A program made the position numbers and the translations under genes. A stretch of DNA of 32,940 nt from Calothrix sp. MO_167.B12 (lineage in GTDB: Bacteria; Cyanobacteriota; Cyanobacteriia; Cyanobacteriales; Nostocaceae). The number at the start of each line of letters is the position of its first letter. The stretch's first letter is position 1. The stretch spans positions 1-32,940 of the forward strand of contig JASJCJ010000086.1 of assembly GCA_030066045.1 (NCBI GenBank), read 5' to 3'. Positions 8,547 through 15,573 of this stretch are shown here, one piece after another. The notes below the pieces were generated by a model. That model searched no databases. It worked only from the letters and a program-made list of their open reading frames with translations, and was not told where the DNA came from.

Positions 8547-9262
8547 TGATGCTTTACCATTACATTGCTCGCTCGACAGGTCTAATGGTGGCAACTACAA
8601 TCTTAGGATTGTGGTGTATTAGCCTGTCTTTCTTGCTTAGTTATGATGCTACAACAATTCATCCCCTAGGTTTGGTTCTGGAAATTCTCTTACAAACTTT
8701 TCTCGATACGGGTTTATTTATTACCGCACACGAAGCGATGCATGGACTAGTTTGTCCGCAAAATCCAACACTCAATCGCGGTTTCGGTGTGCTGGCAATT
8801 TCTTTATACGGGCTTTTTGACTACGAAAAACTCTTACGTAAGCATTGGTTACACCACCACTATCCAGCTTCTATTAAAGACCCCGATTTCCACGATGGCA
8901 AGGATGCACGCTGGTTTGCCTGGTATTTGAACTTTCTCAAAGGATATTGGCATTGGGGGCAGTTTGGATGTTCCCTCGGCATTGTGATTCTGCTTGGTTA
9001 CACATTCCATCTGGCTCCCGTCAATCTCGGTTTATTTTGGGCATTACCTTTGAGCTTGAGTTCCTTGCAGCTATTTTATTTTGGTACTTTCCTACCTCAT
9101 CGCCAACCACTAGGAGGATACGATAATTTTCATCGAGCAAACAGCACTAAATTGCCAATTTTGTGGTCGTTTTTAAGTTGTTACCATTTCGGCTACCACC
9201 GAGAACATCATGAGCATCCCCATGTTCCTTGGTGGCAGTTACCGCAGCTTTATAGAAACTAG
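8546..9262 (+). CDS. crtW: Beta-carotene ketolase, CrtW type
   Basis: A 238-residue membrane di-iron oxygenase of the fatty-acid-desaturase superfamily. Its histidine clusters are HEAMH (62-66), KHWLHHHYP (about 99-107) and YHREHHEHPHVPWW near the C-terminus, in the order and spacing of CrtW. CrtW enzymes put 4-keto groups on beta-carotene to make echinenone and canthaxanthin, the ketocarotenoids that OCP needs. The gene overlaps frp by one base (TAATG) in the ocp-frp-crtW cassette, so the likely job is to supply the OCP pigment. An ATG one codon later (8549) is an alternative start. Substrate preference (mono- versus diketolation) cannot be read from the sequence. Confidence 0.9.
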   Translation: MMLYHYIARSTGLMVATTILGLWCISLSFLLSYDATTIHPLGLVLEILLQTFLDTGLFITAHEAMHGLVCPQNPTLNRGFGVLAISLYGLFDYEKLLRKHWLHHHYPASIKDPDFHDGKDARWFAWYLNFLKGYWHWGQFGCSLGIVILLGYTFHLAPVNLGLFWALPLSLSSLQLFYFGTFLPHRQPLGGYDNFHRANSTKLPILWSFLSCYHFGYHREHHEHPHVPWWQLPQLYRN

Positions 9263-9481
9263 TCGAAGTGTTACTTATTCGTAGATATTTATGCACAATA
9301 ATTATATCTTAACAATTTCTCAAGAAGAGTTGGAAAGTTGTGAAATTCTCTAAATAAATGGGGAACTATATAGGTAAGACCTTTCCCTTGCTGATTGGAA
9401 TTATCCTCTTTATATTAGTAGGATGCCGACAAGTGGGAGAAGTTTTATTTAAGTGTACGCATATAAAAATTATTATCATCG

Positions 9482-12400
9482 ATGCAATCCCCATTGACTT
9501 CAACAAACAATCAAATAAACGAATCGATTCGCCTTCCAGAGCAACTGCAACAACAAAAAACACTGGCAAGTATAATCAAAAATATTAGGGAATCCCTAGA
9601 TTTAGATACTATTTTTCAAACTACTGTTACCCAAGTCAGAGAAGAACTGAATGCTGATAGAGCAGCAATTTTTCAGTTTTACCCAGAAAAAGACTGGGAA
9701 GGGGAGTTTATTTATGAGGATATTGCATCAGGTTGGGATTCTGTTGTTTCATACAAGGTTTACGATTACTGTTTTCGAGAACAGTTTGCTGCCCAGTATC
9801 AACAAGGTAGAATACAAGCAGTTGCAGATATATATGATGCTGGACTGAGCGATTGTCACGTAGAGATTTTGGGTCAATTTCAAATCCTGGCAAACTTAGT
9901 AGTTCCACTGTTAAGAGACGAAAAACTGTGGGGTTTGTTATGTATTCATCAATGTCAGGAAGTTCGTGATTGGCAGGAATCTGAAATTGAATTTCTCCAG
10001 ATTATTGCAGATCATTTAATGCTTGCAGTTCAACAAGCTGAATATTCTCAAAAACTAGAATCACAAAACGTTCAATTAGCTAATGCTGTTCGTCGAGAGC
10101 AAATAATTGACCAAATTGTGAATAAAATTCGCACTCCACTGGATATTGACACTATCTTCCAAATAGCTACTCAAGAAGTTCGAGAAATTCTCCAAGCAGA
10201 TCGCGTGGCAATTTTCCGCTTTAATGAAGATTGGAGTGGTAATTTTGTGGCTGAATCCTATGCAGCAGGTTGGACTCCTCTAGTTGGAGTTCAGCCTGTA
10301 ATTAAAGATACTTATATCCAGTCAAATCAAGGCGGGCGATATGCTGATAATCAAACATTTCTAATCAATAATATTTATGAAGCTGGGTTGACAGATTGTC
10401 ATATTGCTCTCTTAGAACAATTTGAAGCAAAAGCGTTTGCTTCCGCTCCTATTTTGCAGGGAGATAAACTGTGGGGCATAATTGCAGTTTATCAAAATAG
10501 TACGCCGAGAATTTGGCAAGAGAATGAAGTGCAAATAATTGCCCAAATTGGTACACATATTGGGGTTGCAATTAGATATAGTGAGGTACTCAAACAAGCT
10601 CAAAACCAAACGGAACGGCAAAAGGCATTAACTGGGGTAATTACCCGTATTCGAGATTCTCTAGATTTAGATGTTATTTGCCAAACCACGGTTGTGGAAG
10701 TACGTCAATTGTTGCAAGCAGACAGAGTGGGAATTTTCCGTTTCTATCCCGAGAATGATTGGGAAGGGGAATTTATTTACGAAGATGTTGCTGAGGGTTT
10801 GAGTTCTGCGATCGCTAAAAAGGTGTATGATCATTGTTTTAGTGAAGATTTTGCACCACTGTATGCTCAAGGTCGAGTAAATGCGATCGCTGATATTTAT
10901 CAGCAAGAGTTTAAGGATTGCTACATCAGTATTTTAGAACAATTCCAAGTCCGTGCCAATGTGGTTGCACCTCTACTTCAAGAAGGTGAACTTTGGGGAT
11001 TACTGTGCATTCATCAATGTGGTAAACCTCGTAATTGGCAGGAATCTGAAATTGAATTTGTTGCCTTAATTGCCCAACAATTAGGAATAGCATTGAAACA
11101 GGATGCACATGTAAAACAGGTGCAAACCCAAGCCGTTCAATTAGCAGAAGCCGCCGAACGGAACAAAGCTATGGAAAGGCAAAAATTGTTAGCTGCAACC
11201 ATAGATAAAATCCGTAAATCCCTTGATATCGAAACCATTTTTAAAACTACTACCCAAGCAGTGCGGGAATTATTGGAAGTAGAACGAGTATCGATTTACC
11301 GTTTTCATGCCGATTGGAAAGGAGAATTCGTTGCTGATTCTTTCAAAGAAGGTTGGCAAAAGTCTATCTTTTTACCTCAATCTATTTTAGAGGAGTTTGG
11401 AAATAATGATGGTAAAAAAATGCCACGAAATGAATTTTTTGTTCCCATTTCCCAAGGTGATAATTTATGGGGATTACTAATTGCTTATCAGTATTCTCAA
11501 CCACGTTATTGGCAGGAAGAAGAAGTCAGTTTATTAGCTCAAATTGCAGTGCAATTAGGTATAGGAATTCAACAAGCAGAATTATTAACACAAACTCAAA
11601 CCCAAGCCACAAAACTTATTCAAACTATCCAAGAATTAAAGCAAGCCCAAGCCCAGTTAGTTCAAGGAGAAAAAATGGCAAGTTTGGGAGAACTAATGGC
11701 TGGTATTGCCCATGAAATTAATAATCCAGTCAATTTTATTTTTGGCAATATTCAATGCATCAAAGGATATACAAAAGAATTGTTGGAATTAATCCAGCTT
11801 TATCGCCAGAATTATACTGAACCAGTCTCTACAATTCAAGAATATATTCAAGACATTGATTTAGATTTTATGATTGCAGATTTACCAAATATCATAGAGT
11901 CGATGAAAAATGGTTCAGAACGTATTGCTGGGATTGTTCAATCCCTAGGTCATTTTTCCCGTAATAATGAGTCAGATTTTAAACCAGTAGATATTCATGA
12001 AGGTTTGGATAGTACTTTATTGATTTTGAATCATAGATTAGAAGCTACTGGCGATCGCCCAAATATTATAGTGACGAAAAATTATGGTAATCTACCATTA
12101 TTAGAATGCTATCCAGCACTATTAAATCAAGTATTTATGAATATCTTGGTAAATGGAATTGATGCATTAGAGCAGAAGTTTCAAGATATTAAAATAAAAC
12201 ATTTAAATTATTCCACAGAATGCCCTCTAATTCCTCTCAATATCTGGATTAAAACCCAGGCTACAGAGCAAGAAATTATCATCAAAATTAGTGATGGTGG
12301 TTTGGGTATGTCTGAGGAAGTATGTCAAAAAGTTTTCGACCCTTTCTTTACTACAAAAGAAGTTGGTCAAGGTACGGGATTAGGACTGTCTATTGCCTAT

Positions 12401-12502
12401 AAAATTGTGATAGAAAAACACCAAGGAACAATTCAATGTTTATCTAAACCAGGTCAAGGTACAGAGTTCATCATTCAACTTCCAATAAAAAATGGTGTTT
12501 AG
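9482..12502 (+). CDS. Multi-GAF sensor histidine kinase, cyanobacteriochrome-like
   Basis: A soluble 1006-residue kinase. It has four GAF modules (about 30-190, 208-370, 385-540, 568-700) separated by helical linkers, then a dimerisation/phosphoacceptor region with MAGIAHEINNPVNF (His744) and an HATPase domain: N box NQVFMNILVNGIDAL (about 882-896), G1 ISDGGLGM (936-943), F box DPFFTTKE and G2 GQGTGLGLS (962-970). GAF1 carries DYCF (95-98) plus DCH (124-126), and GAF3 carries DHCF (450-453) plus DCY (479-481); these correspond to the two cysteines of DXCF-type cyanobacteriochromes. GAF2 has only DCH (305-307). GAF4 is shorter and lacks both. No receiver domain is attached and no response-regulator gene adjoins. 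Light sensing by bound bilin is an inference. Confidence 0.9.
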   Translation: MQSPLTSTNNQINESIRLPEQLQQQKTLASIIKNIRESLDLDTIFQTTVTQVREELNADRAAIFQFYPEKDWEGEFIYEDIASGWDSVVSYKVYDYCFREQFAAQYQQGRIQAVADIYDAGLSDCHVEILGQFQILANLVVPLLRDEKLWGLLCIHQCQEVRDWQESEIEFLQIIADHLMLAVQQAEYSQKLESQNVQLANAVRREQIIDQIVNKIRTPLDIDTIFQIATQEVREILQADRVAIFRFNEDWSGNFVAESYAAGWTPLVGVQPVIKDTYIQSNQGGRYADNQTFLINNIYEAGLTDCHIALLEQFEAKAFASAPILQGDKLWGIIAVYQNSTPRIWQENEVQIIAQIGTHIGVAIRYSEVLKQAQNQTERQKALTGVITRIRDSLDLDVICQTTVVEVRQLLQADRVGIFRFYPENDWEGEFIYEDVAEGLSSAIAKKVYDHCFSEDFAPLYAQGRVNAIADIYQQEFKDCYISILEQFQVRANVVAPLLQEGELWGLLCIHQCGKPRNWQESEIEFVALIAQQLGIALKQDAHVKQVQTQAVQLAEAAERNKAMERQKLLAATIDKIRKSLDIETIFKTTTQAVRELLEVERVSIYRFHADWKGEFVADSFKEGWQKSIFLPQSILEEFGNNDGKKMPRNEFFVPISQGDNLWGLLIAYQYSQPRYWQEEEVSLLAQIAVQLGIGIQQAELLTQTQTQATKLIQTIQELKQAQAQLVQGEKMASLGELMAGIAHEINNPVNFIFGNIQCIKGYTKELLELIQLYRQNYTEPVSTIQEYIQDIDLDFMIADLPNIIESMKNGSERIAGIVQSLGHFSRNNESDFKPVDIHEGLDSTLLILNHRLEATGDRPNIIVTKNYGNLPLLECYPALLNQVFMNILVNGIDALEQKFQDIKIKHLNYSTECPLIPLNIWIKTQATEQEIIIKISDGGLGMSEEVCQKVFDPFFTTKEVGQGTGLGLSIAYKIVIEKHQGTIQCLSKPGQGTEFIIQLPIKNGV

Positions 12503-12582
12503 GAGTTAGAAGTTGTGCCAAATATAGCGCTACGCAACTAGGTTAGGACATTTTTGAGAGCTACAACCCTTGATTAGTAAGC

Positions 12583-12603
12583 TTATTACTTATTACTTAT
12601 TAC
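12583..12603. repeat. Heptanucleotide tandem repeat TTATTAC x3
   Basis: Three copies of TTATTAC, the inverse of the unit at 2942-2976, followed within about 45 bases by an inverted repeat built on GTAGAGACGTTGC/GCAACATCTCTAC. Confidence 0.75.
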
Positions 12604-12755
12604 TTGCGCGTAGCGCTATATATTTCGTAGAGACGTTGCATTGCAACATCTCTACAATCCTTTTCAGCAAGCCCTATTTCAAAATCTGCCAACTGTCATG
12701 CCCTGAATGGTATGGTGAAGCAATAAACCATTTTCGCTTTTTTGAAGTAGTTGGT

Positions 12756-13406
12756 ATGTCTTCTGTTGTTAATTCTTCCTTTGAGCAAGCTATCCCCGTT
12801 GACAAAATTCGCTACGATGAACGGGGACTGGTACCAGCCATCATCCAAGATTATCTAGATGGCACTGTGTTGATGATGGCATGGATGAATCAAGAATCTT
12901 TGCAGAAGACATTATCCACAGGAGAAACTTGGTTTTGGAGCCGTTCTCGTCAGGAATTATGGCATAAAGGAGCTACTTCTGGACATATTCAAAAGGTACG
13001 AAGTATGCGCTACGACTGCGATAGTGATGCCTTATTGGTGGGAGTAGAACAGGTAGGAGATATTGCCTGTCATACCGGGGAACGCAGCTGTTTTCATCAG
13101 GTAGATAGTCAAATTGTTCCTCCACCAGGGAATACTTTATCCCAACTATTTCAGATTATATGCGATCGCCGGGATAATCCCAATGAAAGTTCCTATACTT
13201 GTAAGCTACTTGCAGGTGGTGACAACAAAATTTTGAAGAAGATTGGTGAAGAATCTGCTGAGGTAGTAATGGCATTTAAGGATGATGAGCCAGAGGAAAT
13301 CGCCGGGGAAGTCGCTGATTTGTTGTATCACACCTTAGTGGCTTTAGCTCACCATAATGTTGATGTCAAGGCGGTTTATCAAAAACTTCAGCAACGACGA
13401 CGGTAA
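12756..13406 (+). CDS. hisIE: Bifunctional phosphoribosyl-AMP cyclohydrolase / phosphoribosyl-ATP diphosphatase
   Basis: Catalyses the second and third steps of histidine biosynthesis. The N-terminal HisI domain includes [19 protein letters not shown] and the metal ligands in YDCDSDALL and [10 protein letters not shown]. The C-terminal HisE domain includes [33 protein letters not shown] and [15 protein letters not shown] chose the ATG at 12756 ([25 protein letters not shown]), giving 216 residues, the normal length; the frame stays open upstream to 12570, but that part crosses repeats and is unlike HisI. No other his gene is nearby, as is usual in cyanobacteria. Confidence 0.95.
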   Translation: MSSVVNSSFEQAIPVDKIRYDERGLVPAIIQDYLDGTVLMMAWMNQESLQKTLSTGETWFWSRSRQELWHKGATSGHIQKVRSMRYDCDSDALLVGVEQVGDIACHTGERSCFHQVDSQIVPPPGNTLSQLFQIICDRRDNPNESSYTCKLLAGGDNKILKKIGEESAEVVMAFKDDEPEEIAGEVADLLYHTLVALAHHNVDVKAVYQKLQQRRR

Positions 13407-13594
13407 TTTGTCAAGTTACAGCGATTTTCAGGTAAATAGACCACACCGTAGGGGTTTAGCAGTGCTAAACCCCTACATGAAGATGTGGTTCAAATAGATG
13501 AAAACTGCTGTAAAATTCTTGCATCTGTAATTGTTGATGATATTTTGACAGGACTTACGCAATTGTCACAATCGGTGATTGGTGCGTGAGGTTA

Positions 13595-13662
13595 TACCAA
13601 TTTGAAAAAACAATCCGACACATGATTGATTGGTAGGGGCGGGGTTTCCCCGCCCCTACGAG
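13595..13662. repeat. Partial TACCAATT-type MITE
   Basis: The left end begins TACCAATTTGAAAAAA, as in the MITE at 15196, with flanking TTA. Its centre is a GTAGGGGCGGGG/CCCCGCCCCTAC palindrome instead of the TTTAGCA-type palindrome. The right terminus is missing and the sequence runs into the next repeat. Confidence 0.65.
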
Positions 13663-13666
13663 TGGC

Positions 13667-13745
13667 GTAGGTTGGGTTGAGGAACGAAACCCAACACCCC
13701 AAGAAATTGGTATTGTTGGGTTTCACTTCGTTCCACCCAACCTAC
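13667..13745. repeat. 79-bp inverted repeat (GTAGGTTGGGTT family)
   Basis: GTAGGTTGGGTTGAGGAACG at the left faces GTTCCACCCAACCTAC at the right, with AAACCCAACA/TGTTGGGTTT closing the inner part. Related scraps occur at about 44-102, 572-680 and 2658-2795. Confidence 0.75.
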
Positions 13746-13762
13746 ATTTATTTTTGTCTGGA

Positions 13763-13949
13763 TAAAGAGAAAGAAGTGCAGAGGGCTAAAGGGCTAAAGT
13801 GTAAAGGGCTACACAAGAGTCCTGGGCGAGAGACCACTACACACAACCCGCAGCCCGACATTAGCGTTATCGTGGTCTGGGTTGTTGAGGTTGCGAAGGG
13901 CACAGCGGAAGCTTACAGGATTGTTGCTCCACGAACCACCCCGCAGCAC
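13763..13949 (-). other. Variable-region block VR1 (DGR-type), with flanks
   Basis: This 187-nt block aligns without gaps to 15387-15573. Substitutions are concentrated at 13863-13928 (25 of 66 positions), which codes for the segment between RGGSW and NVGLRVVC. The rest has only seven: two near the gene end and five past the stop. Codons change mostly in the first two bases with the third kept as C or T (AGC/CTC, AAC/AGC, AAT/ACT, CTT/TAT, AAC/CTC, AAC/CGC, AAC/TTC), as expected if a template of AAC/AAT codons was mutated at adenines. The invariant G/C-rich stretch coding GLRVVC lies where a DGR initiation site would be. Confidence 0.8.
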
Positions 13950-14666
13950 ACGATAATGATTATCATTATGTTCAGCTTCTATCCATGCACTACCATTCGT
14001 AGGCGCATCTTCATAGTTGCCATGCCAATGATCAAGACACCATTCCCAAACATTGCCATGCATATCGTATAAACCAAAGGCATTAGCTCCCTTAAAGTAG
14101 TCTACAGGTGTTGTTTCCTCGCGGTACTCTCCTGTAGTTCCTTTACCATAGGAGCCTTTATACAAAGTATCTCCAATTTTTTCATCTATTCCACAATAAT
14201 TCGCTAAATCAGTTGTAATTGTCTCCCCAAAGTGAAATGGAGTAGTTGTACCTGCTCTACAGGCATATTCCCATTCAGCTTCACTTGGTAGGCGGTAGGG
14301 TCTGTTGGTATACCGGGAAAGACGGGCACAAAATTCAACAGCATCGTACCAAGAAACTTGCTCTACAGGGTGGTTATCTCCTTTAAAATAAGATGGATCG
14401 CGTTTGAGTTGATGTTTGATTTTTGGTAGCCTAGCAACGGCTTTCCACTGTGCCTGAGTGACGGGATATTTACCCATGAAGAAGGGTGGAACTGTTACTT
14501 GATGTTGTGGGTATTCATCTTTGCTGCTGCCTTCCTCATCCTCTGGTGCGCCCATCATAAAACTGCCACCCCTAATCAGTACCATCTCTAGTACAACTTT
14601 ATTACCTAATTTTTCAATAAAATGTTGTCCTGTCTGCCGATAATGTTTAGTGATAGTTTGTGTCAT
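13809..14666 (-). CDS. Short FGE/C-type-lectin-like protein with variable C-terminus
   Basis: The 285 residues are almost entirely an FGE-sulfatase (SUMF1) domain. Landmarks are MVLIRGGSFMMGAPEDEEG, PVTQAQW, HPVEQVSWYDAVEFCARLS, LPSEAEWEYACRAG, GNVWEWCLDHWH, RVLRGGSW and GLRVVC. The paired active-site cysteines that sit just after RGGS in true formylglycine-generating enzymes are absent (WSNNPVSFRC), so enzymatic activity is doubtful and a ligand-binding scaffold role is more likely. The last 47 codons match those of the larger FGE-like gene except in a hypervariable core. An AGGA lies about 13 nt before the ATG. The gene begins 11 nt after a broken Rpn gene and looks like a tandem duplicate of the upstream FGE-like domain. 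Confidence 0.88.
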   Translation of the reverse strand: MTQTITKHYRQTGQHFIEKLGNKVVLEMVLIRGGSFMMGAPEDEEGSSKDEYPQHQVTVPPFFMGKYPVTQAQWKAVARLPKIKHQLKRDPSYFKGDNHPVEQVSWYDAVEFCARLSRYTNRPYRLPSEAEWEYACRAGTTTPFHFGETITTDLANYCGIDEKIGDTLYKGSYGKGTTGEYREETTPVDYFKGANAFGLYDMHGNVWEWCLDHWHGNYEDAPTNGSAWIEAEHNDNHYRVLRGGSWSNNPVSFRCALRNLNNPDHDNANVGLRVVCSGLSPRTLV

Positions 14667-14677
14667 TGCTAAAATTC

Positions 14678-15241
14678 CTAGTCCACAGAATTTTCCGCCA
14701 ACCAGGTAAGTAAATCATCTAGTGCTGTAAAATCTAACAAAGCCTCACCAAGTTCCTCCAATTGACTTAGAGAAAGAGATTGAATACTTTCCCTAGCAGA
14801 TTGGGGTAATTCTCCCACTCGTTTTTGTAATAGCCGAAGAACAAGTTCTTGTGTTCCCCGTTCGTAGCCAATGCGCTCACCAGTTGTTACGTAACCCATA
14901 CTTTGCTCCTGCTCAAATTGCTTAAATTCTTGCCAAAACTCCGTTTCCAAGGCTTTTGGTAAAATCATAACCCAATCAATAAATCGATATAGGTTACGAA
15001 TATCCGTTTCTTGCCATCCTTGTTCGTACAATCGACGAATTAAACTAAATTTCCAACTTTTCCGTTCTCCTAGCTTTTTACTCGTTTGTTGAGTTTTCAA
15101 ATGTGCCATTACTACCGTTGCAAAGGGATTGTCACTTATTTCTAATTCTTGCCAACGGTTTTGGTAATCGAGTAGGGTGGGCAATGCCCACCTTATACCA
15201 ATTTGAAAAAAGAATGCGACAGATGGGTAGGGGTTTAGCAC
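14678..15241 (-). pseudogene. Rpn/DUF4351-type nuclease-transposase remnant, 5' end lost
   Basis: Only the C-terminal half of a cyanobacterial Rpn-family (PD-(D/E)XK, recombination-promoting nuclease) protein is present: DYQNRWQELEISDNPFATVVMAHLKT, SLIRRLYEQGW, LYRFIDWVM, ERIGYERGTQELVLRLLQKRVGEL (quoted in parts) and LEELGEALLDFTALDDLLTWL at the end. The first ~20 codons of the open frame are not family sequence: they read through a GGTGGGCA/TGCCCACC palindrome and into the MITE at 15196-15298. The catalytic N-terminal domain is missing, so the protein should be inactive. Confidence 0.82.
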
Positions 15242-15298
15242 TGCTAAACCCCTACGAGTAATTTAATTTATGTGTCGCAAACATTATTTGAATTGGTA
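15196..15298 (-). mobile_element. 103-bp MITE, copy 2
   Basis: Terminal repeats are TACCAATT (15196-15203) and AATTGGTA (15291-15298), flanked by TTA on both sides (15193-15195 and 15299-15301). It is the reverse complement of 243-345 with one mismatch. The bases on either side rejoin into a sequence closely like 2113-2163 (GGTGGGCA-TGCCCACCTTA, then GAGAAGGTGCAAGATATGTGTA), so the element landed inside an older repeat. Confidence 0.9.
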
Positions 15299-15386
15299 TT
15301 ACCCTTATTGAGAAGGTGCAAGATATGTGTATAGTCTTTTGAAAAAAAATTTTTAGATCGCTCCGCGACGCTACGCTCTGGAAGGG

Positions 15387-15573
15387 TAAAGAGAAAGAAG
15401 TGCAAAGGGCTAAAGGACTAGAGTATAAAGTGCTACACAAGAGTCCTGGGCGAGCGACCACCACACACAACCCGCAGCCCGACATTGCTGAAAGCGTCGT
15501 CTGGGTTGCGCCTGAGGCGATAGGCACAGCGGCAGTTCTCTGGAGTGCTGAGCCACGAACCACCCCGCAGCAC
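15387..15573 (-). other. Variable-region block VR2 (DGR-type), with flanks
   Basis: Gapless partner of 13763-13949. The hypervariable core is 15487-15552; the 23 bases 15464-15486 on the gene-end side and 21 bases 15553-15573 on the other side are identical to the partner. It ends 46 nt past the stop codon in sequence that also aligns (five mismatches). Confidence 0.8.

Larger units (their letters stand above)
13407..13808. other. Nested-repeat spacer
   Basis: No gene. From left to right it holds a GTAGGGG/CCCCTAC palindrome (13448-13476), an end of the ACTTACGCAA element (13551-13593), a partial TACCAATT element with a GGGGCGGGG/CCCCGCCCC palindrome (13595-13662), a long inverted repeat (13667-13745), and 46 bases (13763-13808) shared with the 3' flank of the upstream FGE-like gene. 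Confidence 0.75.

Noticed and set aside
9358-9588. Possible small lipoprotein (MGNYIGKTFPLLIGIILFIL, then VGC)
   Set aside because: The signal-like start is attractive, but the frame overlaps the kinase gene by 107 nt, the rest has no domain, and no ribosome site is visible.
13951-13969. Near-perfect Fur-box match (ATAATGATAATCATTATC on the coding strand)
   Set aside because: It lies inside the short FGE-like gene and simply encodes His-Asn-Asp-Asn-His-Tyr from AAT, GAT, CAT and TAT codons; no iron gene adjoins it.
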